Part shown: piece after piece, positions 11,666 to 25,100 of the stretch
How the letters are laid out: every line of letters starts with the position of its first letter
How positions within the stretch are numbered: position 1 is the stretch's first letter
Origin: Phallusia mammillata
Taxonomy: Eukaryota > Chordata > Ascidiacea > Phlebobranchia > Ascidiidae
Length of the DNA stretch: 64,000 nucleotides
Direction: 5' to 3'
Assembly: GCA_003260075.1 (NCBI GenBank)
Contig: QLIY01000604.1
Location: 1 to 64,000 of the forward strand
Made by a program: the position numbers and the translations under genes
The notes under the pieces: generated by a model
What the model was told of the DNA's origin: nothing
Database searches by the model: none
What the model saw: only the letters and a program-made list of their open reading frames with translations

Positions 11666-12937
11666 TTTTGGGTTGTGAATAGCTACCACAAAAGCAATGT
11701 AGTCTACAATACAAACGTTCCTAAAACCAAAGACCCAATTTACAATCATAACTAGTACTCTAATCATAACACAATCCATAAACAAACGTACAACAACAAC
11801 TAAGTAAAAACATTGTCAAAAGACGTTTTTTCCATTTTAATTTTAAACAAGGTTTGCGCCCAGCAGACCTACTAGCAAGCAGTGCGGCTCATGGCAAAGC
11901 GGTTCAACGGAGAAAAAACAAGCCGCGGCATTAAACTGAATGGAAAAATGACTAGAGTAAGTGCCGCTTGCCGCCACCCGCAAAAACGCGACGCGTGCCG
12001 CTTACTACTTGCCGCTTATCGCGTACCGCTAACCACGTTTAATGGGCATAATCGGGGGCTTTATAATTTTTGTGTTACTTTAAATATTTTGCTTGCATGG
12101 AGGAATATTTTGTATTGCTTTAAATATTTTGCTTAGAATATATTTGTTCTGCTTTCAGTATTCGAAACGTTTCCTGATTGTCGCATACGATAGGCCCTTG
12201 GAAGTCATTCTGGACATTATTTCAAGCTTTCTCCTTGTTGACAAGTGCAAATCAATAAGTCTGATTATTGAGTTAAAGCAGGGATTTTCAAAAGTTTCTG
12301 AGGGATGGATACGTTGCAAAACTTCAAAGCATCGGACATTTTACCAACTTTACCGGTCATATTTCCAGAGGTGAAGTGTAGGCTAGGCCTATATTTACAT
12401 ACCACACGTAAAAATTGAAGCAAATTACTTCCCTGAAATTCTTCCCCAGTTAAGAACCACTCCCTTTACATGTTGGTTATGTTTTAAAAATACTCGAATA
12501 TTTACGGTTATGGGTGTTTGAGCGCGATAGCATTTTTACAAAAAACGAGATTGTGTATTGGCAGATTTTGTTTTTTTTAATGAATTCAGCAATCCAAGTT
12601 TTTTCGACATTTCTTCCATAAATTACACGGAAAAGCTTGTTAGGCCAGAGTAGGAAAGCCTTCGGTGGGTGGGAAACTACTTGTATATTACAATAATTAG
12701 ACAAAACGGCGACACTTTATCCAAGTAACATAGAATTGTATTACGACAAGGCAACGAAAAATTTACAAACGGAGACCAACAAGAAAACATAAATCAGCAT
12801 CTGGATTTGTTCCACAGTAAATAAGTAGTTTGGTTTTAATCATAGTATCAGAGAGGCCTTGTTCGCTTAAATCCCGCTAATTTAACATTGGAGCCCTGAA
12901 ATAAATTTGCTCAGACTAAGTACATGGTATGTGACAT

Positions 12938-15900
12938 TTATAGATCAATATTGGCTTCGATGGCTTTGGTATTTTCTTCCTGTTGTTTTTGTCGCAAACC
13001 CTGAATCAACACAAGGCCCAGCATCAACGAGCACATTAACAGTGCCACTACAAGGACGGTATTGACGTAACTGGTTCTGTACTTGACCACGACGATTTGA
13101 TCAAGGCCAATGTCATCCTCTGTAAAAGTTTACAAAATTTTAGCACATTTTGAATCACAGTATCACAGTGCACTTTGTTAAATAACCCTAAAACCGAAAA
13201 CGATTGAACTCGAAATAGAAACAAAACGATCTGGCACTTAACGATACGCCATTCATTGAATCTAGCGTCATAATGTTTTATCGAAACTTCAACATTCTAA
13301 AACATGTGTATTCAGTATCATGTGCACTTTGTTACCGGCCGAGATTGGCCTACACTCATTTTGGTAAAAACACCCAAACTTGCAGGCGCATTTATACTGT
13401 TCACTTAATAATTGTCTTGAATAACAAAAGTTTAGGAAAACTAATTTGGTTTTCTGTTTCGTGAGCATTTACCACACGGTTTGGGCTGTATTTTAACAAA
13501 GGCGAGGGCAAGAACATAAAGCAGTGTCAGTTAGCAACGTGTTGTATGTCATTCATAAAGTTCGTGGCCAACTTTTTACCCACAATTTAGTTAGATGAGA
13601 TGATGAGTTTATTTCGCTTGGTGAACATAGTGACAATATAGCACCAAAACAATCACCAAGCCAGAAATAGTTGTGCAACGGTGAAACGTTGTGAAGCGCA
13701 AAACAATGAAGGGTACAATGGTGGATAATGGTTGAACGCGCTGCAGCTACACCGTATTAAAATGCGTTATGTGACCGGGGCTCACAAGAAAGTGAGGTTG
13801 GCGCATTGTGGGTAAACAGATGAGGCATAAAGTTGAAAAACTCACCAATTTCATTATTTTCAATGCATGTCAAATCGTCCGAGTCTAAGACCAAACCGGG
13901 TGGACAGAAACAATAAAAGCTTTCGTCCTTGTCTTGCGCACAGCCATGTGAGCATTCCTGGAATAAAAAATTAAATAAGTATTTTTTGGCAATCAAATCC
14001 ACATCAGGATAGAGAAAAATATATTTGGTGTAAAACTGCACCTTTTTTAAAATTTCTTGAACTTTAGGACAAGAAATAGCCATGATTGAATTGTAACGAA
14101 ACATAGTTAATGCCACTTTAGGAACAGATAAAACTGTTTTCTGTTTAGTTACGGTAACAGAGGGCGTCAAGACATCCTTCGCCAGGATGTGCAATTTGGT
14201 GAAACAGATAACGAACCTTATCACAAGTCTTCTCTTTGCGCTGGACTTTGACTGGACCCAAGCTGATGTAATCCGTCGTAATATCAGTCGGGGCGCTTCG
14301 ACGTTTTCTTGCTGCTCCACAAGGTGACTAAAGAACAAGTTTAATGAAAAAATACACAAATCAATTACGTTGTTTTCTGTCGGAACTAAAATGATTTTTT
14401 GGTAAGGTTAAATAATACAGCTTGACACCTGCAACTAAAATTTGGCTATTTGTTGGACTAAACTTTTCGCTTATCTCTATACTATACTAAGTGTACATCA
14501 TGTTTTCTTTTATAAGCCACAAAAAACCCACCCCCTTTGATCGCAAATTCTGACTACGCTTTTATATGATGTAACAGTAAAGTTAACATCACGCATTGTT
14601 TAAAAAATGAATGGTTTTTAATAATATTTGTTTCGTTGAACCCTTTAAATCAGGGGTTCTAAACCTGGGGTGCACGCACCCCCAAGGGGTGCGAGAACTG
14701 TTCCTAGGGGGTGCGGGGATGCTGAATCATTAAGGTTGGTTAGGTCTATTCTATTTAGGCAATTACAGAAGGGGGAGCGAAAATTGGTTAGTGATTTGAA
14801 AGGGGGTGCGAAAATTAGTTGGTGATTTGAAAGGGGTGCAGCAAGGAAAAAAGGTTAAGAACCATTGCTTTAAATTATTTTACATCCCCCCTTCTTTCTT
14901 TACAATCTAATCTTAAAGTCGTTTAACAAGAGTAAGCAGCTAATATACAACTGTTTAAAAATTACGTACTTGGGTGCACTGAAATTGGCTGATGTCGTTC
15001 GGGCACACGGATACCATACAGTGGACGTATATCTCCTGATCGTCACCATCTGGGATCGTCCACACAAAAGAAGAGAAGTCGAACTCGACCTTTGGCCCGT
15101 CAAAGTTCAAAAACACATTGTTGTGTTCCCACGCATTGTCGTCAGCCACACAACTGATCAAATCACACATTAAAGGGTTACAAGGGAAAGCTTTTTGCTT
15201 TGCAAAAGTACTCACCCGTCTTTGATGATATCATATCGATCTGGGTTGTTTCTGTTGGCATTTGGTGTGGCCCAGCAGTTAAGAGCCTATAAAGTTACAT
15301 TGTTACTGATGCTGAAATAGCTAATTTTTGTAGCGTAAAAAAATGACTAGGCAGAATCCGGTTTAAGGTTGAAGTAAAAAATAACGTTTTACTGGATTTT
15401 AATGCTGAGACAAAATTTTGAATCCAGTTACTCGACGTAAAGTGTCATGACAAAGTAAGGAGTTCTACATTAGCGGTAGTTAAATTGGTTATTAGTCCGT
15501 TCCTCAAATACAATCGGTAGACATAGTTAAAAACACAAATACGAATACATGTCTCATAGACGTATAACTTAACTATCACGCAACGTAAGTCGCTCAAATA
15601 GGGGATTGCAAACAAAAGCCTTTCGCTAAGGAAAGTCAACTGGGTGGTTGAGAAAATTGGTCAAAACAAGCTGGTCTAATATTGCACAACATAAATGTAA
15701 GTCGACCACGCCCCCCCCCCCCAGCAGTTTTATTGTAAACAATCGACGTTTCGACGTCCTATACAAGAAGCTGGTCTAATATTGCACACCATAAATGTAA
15801 GTCGACCACTCCCCCCCCCCATTCTGTCCTAAGTTTAAAAAGATAAAATTACCGAGCTAAGGAGCTAGCTGGACTTAATAATGGCCAACACCCCTAGACC

Positions 15901-16226
15901 CCCCCCCCTTGGGGCATAGCGTTGTTTTTAAACTAGCGGGTTTGACTCGGGCTTGACTTGACATTCTGTCCTAAGTTTAAAAAGATAAAATTACCGAGCT
16001 AAGGAGCTAGTAGCTGGACTTAATAATGGCCAACACCCCTAGGCGTCGTGTTTAGCTATTGTCTATTACTATCCATTGCGTATTTCTTCTTTGTTAGATT
16101 TTGCCCAGTCGTACTTTTTGTAAGCTGTCATGTAGGCATGTTAATCAAACTTTGCGCCTAAACGGGCTTTTAAAAACAAGGTTCAAGTTCGGGCTGGTTT
16201 CGAGCTCGCACTTTGGGTCCACCTAC

Positions 16227-16307
<81 letters not shown>

Positions 16308-19300
16308 TAAAAAACAATATAAGCCGCGGCTTACAATCGAGTAAATACGGTATAGATACTTGGCTTGATTTATCCGACACCAACCTGAAGAACTAGATTA
16401 GCTGTTTCGCCGCCTTGCACTGAGAGACCGATAAATACGGGGTCTTCTACAGTAACCTGTACACTTCCATCAATCAAGGTGAAGTCATCTGTAGTAAAAC
16501 GAGCCATGTCCACCTGGAACTCGCCTTCAACGCCAGCCGCACGTGCCCGAATATGACTAAAACAATGAAAAACATTATAAAGGTGACAAGATGAGTGTTT
16601 AGGGTATATCTTGGCTAGATCAGTAAACCAAAACGTTAAGTGTGGGGTGTGGAAAGTCGCGACGGTGGGAAAAAAGTAATTTAGTACCAGATATTGGTCA
16701 CATGAACCAGTGAAAAGTTGCATGTCATCAGCTAATCAAACAATTGAAGAAGTAGACATAGTACATTTATTAGTGTCGTTTAATGTCTGCACCGCAGAGA
16801 CAAAATCCTAATAATTCTACAAATACAGTAAACCTCGGTTAAACCTGATTCGGTTATTCCGGACATTTTTTTTGCTCCATTTGGGTCCATATTAACTCAG
16901 GTTTATGTACAAAATAAACTGGAGTCAGTTTTTTCAACCTACGAGATAAGTGGGTCAATTTCAAGATTGGAAACGATGACGTCACGGAGGAAAACGCATG
17001 AAAATTCAAGCGTGGTGGGTACGTCACGGGCAATGTAGATCTCAGGATTATCTGCGGGCCTCACACAAATCGTGTAATTCACAATGAACATGTCAAAGTA
17101 TTGCTGCAAAACAGGGCGTAGTTAGTTATCAACCTAATATACTAGGTGCTTGTGATTCGACATTCGACGGGTTCACCACTGAGTCTGTGTAGCTCAACTG
17201 GCAGCGCGCGAGTCCCGAAAATACTTTTAGCCTACGCCTTGCTATATGGTGGTGAAAGCTTGGTGACCGGCTAATTCAGTACAACGCCTTTAATGGGCCT
17301 GGCGTACTGAGATTAATATACCAGGTGGATCTGTTTAATTGCACACCGGATTATCGCATATTCCGTTTAATTGCATAGATTGTAAACTTATTATTCGTTA
17401 GGCAGAAGTACTCAATAAGAGAAAAACTGGTTAATTGCAAAAAGCTTGGCAGATTGAGCAGAGTTCATCAAACTATGACTCGCGTTTTTGGGCATATAGG
17501 CATTAACGATTGCGAAGATTTGTTGAATGTTATGCGCTCATAACGTATTTTTTCCGTTAGTTTACGTGACAAATATCAGTACACAAGCAAACTTAAGCCT
17601 TAGCAAAATTTACCTTGACATCAGCGCTGCATTGTGCAAAATGATCGCGCAACATAAACATGTTGGTATAATGAGGAAATCTGCAATCGGGGATTCCTTC
17701 TCCATGTTTATCTAAAAACTCGAAAGATCCGATGGGATCAATCTCAACGGTCTCCAGGAATTCCTCAGTCAAGCTGTAAACACATTTTGTCACATGATGA
17801 TGCTAGAGAGCCACATTGTACAAAGAGGCATGTGTTTTTTGCAGAAGACTTTCTTCGTAAGGTACAGTGCCTCGATTTACAACTTTACATACAGATCGAA
17901 TATAGTTTGAATACATTTACTGCAATCGTTTCAACATATCTTCGGCGAAATTAGTTTTAATCCAGCTGCTTTAGTTTTGAAGTCCTTGTGTTCCCTAAGA
18001 GTGTATAACCTTTGCTTAATGGTTTTCCCACACCTAATCTAATCATGTAAAACCCGCATATCGTAAGTTACAGGTTAATTTGTTGGGAAACACTGATCCT
18101 AATGCTATGTGGCAGAACAAAGTCATTCTGCAGTTGACATGGTTAAGTTGTTCCAGGATTAACTAATATTCAACCCAACCTACACAAACTCTTGTTAAAA
18201 GCCGTTTGCAGGAAAAACGCCGTTTAGCATTTAAGATGTTGCTAAAGCTTGTTTAGACAACTTATATTATATGAAAAAAGTTTAAAGCAGGTCTCAGCTT
18301 GTAAATACTTACTAAATTGTAGTGTTTTGTACCGAACATTCAATCATGCCATCTTCACTGCCAAAAGAGCGCACAGTAACTGCAAAAAAAGCATCAAGGT
18401 CAAGTACTAATCGTACGGCAGAAAACATGACCACATGTTAAAGAGCTTGAATACATAGCAAATGGTCATAAAGTAAATTCAAATCGTAACCGAGCGTGCA
18501 GTTATAAGTTAGTAACATACTACATAATAAATTTAATATATGGCCTAAAACAGGGGTGTGCAACCTTTGTTAATGTTGGCCCAAATACAGTAACCAAAAT
18601 TCGATCGCGGGCGGCACCTGTGTTGTAAAACACAAGGTGATTTTACTTTTGATTACCAAATATTCTTCACTGCAAATAAAGTTCGCATTTGATTCTAGCC
18701 ACATATTGCAAGGTCGAAGAAAAATAGCATAGGGCGCATTTATCTGTTCAAAAATATACAATAGCGGAACTCGTTTGTCAGTACATGTGAAATCCAAGCC
18801 TCTCTGCGGACCGCACAACCTTTAAATAGGGGCCGCATTTGGACAGCGGGCCGGAGGTTGTACACCCCGGGCCTAAAACGTCAACACATTTTATAAACAA
18901 AGAAAACGGTTAAAAAATAAAGTTTGCATGGACACAGTTTAAAGTCCATTAAAAAGCCACTAAACAGTTTTCCGGAAAACGCGGTTTCATAAAGCGCCTT
19001 GAAGTTAAAAGTTCAGCTCAAAGCGTAGTAGCCAGTTGTGGTAACTTACCCAATCCATCTGGATCTACGAGTCCTCTCCTTTCCCGTATGCCTGCAAAAC
19101 AACGATAAATTTGTTTTTTCCTTACAACGCCAGCACCAAGTTTTTTGGGGGTTTGTGGCGCGTACTGACCAATGTTCCGATTTATACAATACAATAAAAC
19201 AGTGCTAGGAAAAAGGCACGACTGCAGCCTAGACAGTTGCTTTTATCCTTGACGGTATGTACAGAAAAAATAAAAATACATTATATGTGTAAGAATATAA

Positions 19301-19635
19301 ATATGAACATATTTAAACATAAATTGCAAAATGTAATGCCTATGGTAAAATGCTAGTGTTTTATTAAATCTTACTTTTCTAATTAAAGCAGTTAGCGATC
19401 AAACGTTATTTTAGTGTTGTTAAAACTTAGAGGAGTAATTTTTTGTCTTTAAAATCCGCCTAGCTAGCAAAACGAGAAAAACTTTAAATCCTCAAATTGA
19501 TTAAATCAGATAATCTGCCCTTTAGGTTTATTGTCAAAGTTAATTAATGTGAACAAAAATTTTGTTTGATTGCTCACCTTCTGCACTAATCAGTGCAATA
19601 CAACTAAGTAAAACTGTCACGATTCCGTGCAGCAT
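12938..19635 (-). CDS. ZP-domain membrane protein with EGF module and furin site
   Basis: Eleven exons join in phase to 439 residues: 19578-19635, 19050-19091, 18313-18379, 17614-17773, 16943-17103, 16385-16556, 15216-15286, 14970-15153, 14217-14327, 13846-13957, 12938-13119. The start MLHGIVTVLLSCIALISAEG is a clear signal peptide. A zona pellucida module follows, with the typical late block ALNCWATPNANRNNPDRYD and later EIYVHCMVSVCPND. Next come the furin-type site ARKRRS, a six-cysteine EGF-like module (CDKECSHGC to YCFCPPG and LTC), a membrane segment (NTVLVVALLMCSLMLGLVLI) and a short charged tail. ZP modules polymerise into extracellular coats, matrices or egg envelopes. The usual order of furin site then transmembrane tail is kept, but here the EGF module sits between them. 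The 3' splice acceptor lies 18 bases upstream of the ATG. Confidence 0.88.
14651..14867. mobile_element. hAT-type MITE, 217 bp, with perfect 8-bp target duplication
   Basis: The element starts CAGGGGTTCTAAACCTGGGG and ends AAGGTTAAGAACCATTG, which are inverted repeats of each other. It is flanked by CTTTAAAT at 14643-14650 and 14868-14875. It lies in an intron of the ZP gene. Inside are several GGGGGTGCG and GGGGTGC motifs. The fragment at 1-75 is the same family. Confidence 0.88.
15656..16045. repeat. Three poly-C junctions with repeated flanks in a ZP-gene intron
   Basis: Poly-C tracts lie at 15711-15722, 15811-15820 and 15899-15908. The sequence ending in AAATGTAAGTCGACCAC occurs before both of the first two tracts. 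The block 15821-15898 is repeated at 15963-16042 with a 3-base insertion. No coding sequence was seen. Confidence 0.7.
16229..16306 (+). other. 78-base poly-C tract, probable assembly gap placeholder
   Basis: A pure C run in the intron just downstream of the ZP exon at 16385-16556. Read as DNA it would give only poly-proline or poly-glycine, and neither is a real protein here. Confidence 0.65.
18551..18870. mobile_element. hAT-type MITE, 320 bp, with 8-bp target duplication
   Basis: The ends are CAGGGGTGTGCAACCT and AGGTTGTACACCCCGG. The flanks are GCCTAAAA at 18543-18550 and 18871-18878. It lies in a ZP-gene intron. Two diverged relatives lie at about 38240-38444 and 39025-39290, sharing the stretches GCACCTGTGT and ACACAAGGTGATTTT. 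Confidence 0.85.
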
Positions 19636-19653
19636 TGTTCAACTCTCTCCGTC

Positions 19654-22195
19654 CTGTAAACAAATACCTTGTCGTTGTAAGATGACGTCACCCGGAACCC
19701 AATCAGCAATATTTTGCACTTGTTATACTTAACTGAAACGTAAGGCAAGTTAGTAGAGCCACGCCAGTTAGTAAATGAAACGACATCAGTCAAAAGTAAA
19801 ACTAATTTTCTATTATTTTATTTTCTAGATATGCACCATCATTTTTTGTCGCGGTACAGACTCGTATACGCAAACAAGTGTTCAAAATAGCTAAAATACT
19901 TGACAAAAAAAAGACAAAAAAAAGTAGGCTGCACAAGACTTAAAAGTCTAACTAAGTTAAGTTATGCCTCGAAGAGCAACCAAAAACATTACATGTCACC
20001 TTATACCAAACGTTTAACGAAAACTAACACCACTTCTTAAGTTATACGATTACGTTTTTGGCCACATAAATTACCAACTTTGATCTTAGTTACAATACAC
20101 TTGAAGGTTATGAAGAAATAAGATTTTAAAATCGAATTTCTAACATGAAACCTGAAAGGTAAAAATTTAATTGAATAACGGGTGATTGACATAACGTCAA
20201 TCATTTTTGTACTGTCTTGTTTACAACCACATACCACATCTACTGTAATTGCAACCCAGCTGATTTTACGTAACTAACAAATTACAATAGGTCTAATAGG
20301 TTAACAGTTTTGAATATTTTAAGCGAGAACATACGCACTAATCTACTGTTTAACATATTGTAGTTTTTAAAATTTATGATATCAAGAGGCAATGCTAAGG
20401 TGCCCTAAACCGTCAAAATAGCACATTCTAAGTAAAAACCAACTTAAATCTTCAATAGCGAGCTAACCCGTCCTAATTCATAACTATCCAGTAATACATA
20501 GTCTCAATGCACAGTGCTAATAATTAGCGATGTGACGATTAACAATCCGTGTTCGGCAACGGGCTCGCGAAACAGAACAAACCAATAAAGGAACAGGCCA
20601 GCGCACACAGAACGGAAATATTACCTGCCGATGATTTCATTGGGGCATATCCGCATCGTACAATGTATCGCAGAACGCGACTCGTAATCAGGTCTCCGTT
20701 GATTTGCTATTTGATTATTATTATACTCCAAGCCAAAACTCTTGCCGAAGCTGCGTTGTTGTAATGTTGTTTTGCTTCGGCAACTTGATTCGTCCTTTCG
20801 GTCCAAGTATTTAAAGTGCTTGATTGAACTAATGTACAGACGTCTCGACCAAATTTCACATAAAAAAGTTCATGTTGCGTTTTTAAGTGTGGACAAATGG
20901 CAAACTGTACGATATCCAAATCTAAAAAATACAAAAAATTGGCTTACAAATAAGGGTCTATGACAAAGCAGATGCACATCATTCAACATCAGACCAGGAT
21001 GGCTGTCTGGTAAACGTTATTTTTAGCCTAAAAAAATAAACCAATAATTCCTCCCTATTTTTTTTCAGACACTAATCAACGATCAGAATGGAAGGTTGGT
21101 GCCATGCTATGGACATGGTAAACTTTAAACAGTCTGGGCAATTAGTTCTTTGTTTCGATATTTCGGACAAAAAACATTGATTTTTATGATTTAGATCAGA
21201 TAGAGCATGGAGTTACATACATTCAATTGTGATCCCAAAATTGATTAAGCGTTTTTGAACTGTGTACGAAGTCGTTGTCCCGAACATAGGACGTTTTATG
21301 TGTTGTCTAGTAATAATCTTAGTACTAATCAGTGAACACTGTAGAAAGTGAGGTACACAATATACGGTTTTGAAAACTTAAGACAATACTCGGATAATCC
21401 AATATATCTATCTACATAAATGAATCCCATAAACACACATTAGCTTGTAAGTTGTTGTAATGTAAAAAGTACTCAATTTGTGTTTCAATTGTCTGAAGTA
21501 TATATTCAAGACACATATATGTTTGCTGTGTGTGTGTTACATCGTACCGCGCGTACAATCGTTACACGCACAACACAAAGGGCGCCAGCACCGCAAAACG
21601 AGAACAACGCCTCGTTATTGTTTCCTGGCTGTATGTTTCAACCAACCAGACGAACGCATCTTTCGTGTGGTGTATTACTAATGTTTACTATCTAAGCAAC
21701 TAGAAGGAACTTCAAATAGTGAATACCAAAAGTACAGACCAACAAACGCCTGTTCATGTGGGAAAGTGAAATTTCACATCAGTAGTATCACTACCAAAAA
21801 TAAAGTACAATCACACCGCTTTCGGGTAATCAAGTCAAAAGCCATAGCAGTCTGAACAAATTGTTTGCCATCTGGTAATCTAAGGAAATGGAGGTTTGTG
21901 AGTTTAAATGTAGTACATTACTCTACTGTGTACAGCATCTCCGAAATCTCTGGATTTCCATATTTTTCTAATTGACAAAGTTAACACATTTTCAATTGGA
22001 AGTTGTAAAACGATAGACGGATAAATTCACGTAAAAGGGGTAGACAAAAATTAAGTTTGCAAAACAGAAATGAGTGCACTTCCCGATATCCAGTCTGGTT
22101 TAAAAACCCAACGTCCACGTTGACTTTTGACGTGTACAATTGGCTGGAATTTTAAATTTTAAAAACCGGAGAAACAAATTACTCACCAAAGTCGA
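19654..22195. other. Intergenic DNA between the ZP gene and the end of CTC1
   Basis: No exon with coding signature was found on either strand. Open frames here are short and unsupported. The ZP and CTC1 genes are transcribed in the same direction, so this stretch should contain the 3' end of CTC1 and the promoter of the ZP gene. I could not pinpoint either. Confidence 0.55.
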
Positions 22196-25100
22196 TTAAG
22201 TCACAGTGACGCAGTTGAACTTGATGAGGCGTAACGAGAGAGTTCGCTGGGGGATGTCTTCTGCGCACTCAGCCGGAACAGTGCCGAGTTTAAAACGGGA
22301 GTCGATCATTTCAGCTGCTGTACAAAAACATATGTATAAAATCAGCACTATACGCGGCATTCGTTTCGTTTTGACAATGCTTTTAATGATTAGGACCTAC
22401 ATAGCTAAGGAACCTAGCTCAAAAGGGGTAATTTGACATTTTTAGGGGGTATTTACATCATCATTTTCTAATTTCGTGACATCATTCTTCTGTGGGTAAT
22501 TTTCGTTACGTTTTGAAAAAAACTGGTGGATGGAATTAACCTAAATAAAGAAATGCCTTACGGAGCTTTGTTTAAACCTTGACCTAGTGTTGGTATCAAT
22601 GCGATGTCTAGGATATTAGTGTAAGTTAGAATTGATCAAAATCACCTTGTGCAGCTTCGTAACCATTTTCACCTCGAAAGTTTTGATATTTCACATTTAC
22701 TTGCTTTCTTGCAACAATTTCTCTAGGAAAAAAACACCGCGTGTTGATGTCATCAAACAATGCAGTAGCAACTTCTTGAGCTGAAAACGAAAAATACTGA
22801 CGTCGTAAAATGTGACGTCATGTAAAATTAAAACTGACCTTCTGTGCGGGGTAAAATTGGTTTCGTCAATAGGTTGCGATGGTCATAAAAATCGCAATCG
22901 TAACTGAAAAAAAAAAGTTTTGTTTAACAATGTTTGAAGAGAAGATCGTAAAATAAGTGGTTTTTCATGTCAATTGAATGGTGTAACAAGGTCGGTGCAA
23001 GACTACCTGATAATCCCTGATGAAGAGTGACGTAGTAGTTTGATGACGTCGTCCCATTCCTGAGATAAAATGCCCAGCAGCGTGCAAAGATGTGAATGAT
23101 TATGTCGTCCGAAGATTAAAACAGCCTTTAGAATAAATTATAATCATTTTCATCATGAATGGACACACTACTTTCCAACATAATAACGCTACCACTGTAC
23201 TACAAAATTTCATGTCATGAGATATGAAATATATAAGAATACTTTTACAAAATATATAAGAATACTTTACTTACACGGCCTGTTCCGTCAGTGATGATGG
23301 CCTTTGCCTCCAAGTTTACTTCGTACCCGCTCAAGTTGCCATAAGACTGCACAGGTTCAACACCTAACGCACAAACCACATCCATGATACCCATTTAAAT
23401 ATATTTGAAGGTAAGTTTAGCAGAACACGTTTTTGAAGCTATTTTAATGCGTTTTAATGTGCATAATTTAAGAAGTCAGTAGTTAGCTGGTACTTGAATC
23501 AGTGCACAATATTATTTTCTGTAAAATCACTCCTTAAAACAAGTTGAAAACCACTGCAGTAATTAGAGTTTGATTCGTGCAAAACTCACTAAACCATTTT
23601 TTGTGTTTAAACTTACAAGGAGTCTTCTTTGAAAAGACAAGCTAGGCATTTAAAGTACAAGGTCCGCATTTAACTGGCACTTGCCTGTTTTGGAAAATAA
23701 CGGACAACCACAGCTAAGTGCTCTTTGACGTCCACATGCGGAACACACGACAGTCAACTGCAAACTGAGTAATCTAGTCACTTGTGCCTGAAATACACGT
23801 CAAAAACAATTGCTTATTAAATATATACAAATGTTTTTCACGAAGAAGTTAGGCAATACCTTCAGTTTAATTAGTTTGTCTTCCCAATTTGAGTCTGTCT
23901 TGCAATAGATATCGTACAAACAGGTAACATCTACAACAAAATAAGAAGGTAAAAATTTTAACAGATATTAACCGCCATACACAAGCCAATAAAAATAAAA
24001 CAAAGCGTTACTGTCATAAGTGATAAACTTAAGTCTTTAGCAAAGATAGCGGTTTAAAACCAAAACAATTATGGCGTAGTTTGAAAGATTGCGCGGTTCT
24101 TTTTTAAACGGAAAAGACCCGTTTAACGCTTTAAATTTGTGTTCGTAAAAGATTCGGTTTCGGCCGAATCGCAACAAATCATTCGGCCGAAATCGAATCT
24201 TTGTAAAAAAAAGGCCGATTTCAGGCAAATGAAACCGAGTATTCAGCACATCTCTTAAAATAAAATAGACGGTAATTCTACACGCACCCAAAACCTCTTC
24301 CTTGTCTACTGACATCAAAGTTTCCGAATCATTGTGAGAAAAGTCTTCGGTTTTCGGTAATGTTGGTATCGGTGTGGTGGAATCTGGTTCTGCCACTTTT
24401 AACGATTGAATGATGTAGAATGAAGTTGGTGTGAACTTGCAATATATTTGACCCTAAAACGTAATGGTAAACATTTCACAAACCTGTGATTTAGTCGTTG
24501 GTTGGAATCCCACCAGCATGAACACATTTTTATCCAAATCATGCTGCTGTATGCAAATGATTTCTAGCTGCAGTTCCGCAGTAAGGTTATGTGCAAACTA
24601 GAAAGGTGGTTTTCATATATATTGTCAGTTTAAATATTCGGTGTCATATTTAACAATTTTTCCTGTTTAACAGCTAACAGTTTACAACAAACAAGGAACA
24701 GTTAATGGAAGGGGACCCATAAATCACCGTGACAGAATCATTAAGGATAAATTAGCTATAGATTTATATGACTACATAACTTATAACTTGATTTAGTGTT
24801 TCTCAGCCATTTGGTCATATCTATGCCAAAGCTTGCTCATTTCGAGATGGATCTCACTCACCTTTTGAGACACTATCAACTTTACTCGGTAGAAAGTTAC
24901 TGTAGTGTCTGGGATTAAGCCAAGTTCACGAGATGCTGAACAATTTGGGCCGATGTAAAGCGCCAGCTTTTGAGAGAAAAGGCTGAAAACCACAAAAAGG
25001 TCACAAAGTTTCAAACACCAGCATCACAAACTGAGCTCAGGGCTTACTGCAAACATTTACACTTTACTTTAGAGCAGTCTTGGTCATGTTTTCCTTACCT

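Noticed and set aside
11870-12050. GC-richer stretch with repeated GCCGCT units as a gene or CpG promoter
   Set aside because: The open frame is short and unlike any family, and the repeats are irregular. There is no splice or promoter evidence.
12282-12455. Possible MITE with ends CAGGGATTTTCAAAAG and GTTAAGAACCACTCCC
   Set aside because: The ends resemble the hAT-type families but do not pair well, and no target duplication could be found.
16101-16383. Long poly-proline and poly-glycine open frames across the C tracts (also at 31997-32185 and 34105-34374)
   Set aside because: They exist only because a homopolymer has no stop codon. The tracts look like gap placeholders and the flanks match introns or known exons.
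17190-17260. Functional tRNA gene from an A-box-like TAGCTCAACTGGCAG
   Set aside because: No B box at the right spacing and no cloverleaf pairing. It is more likely a SINE head.
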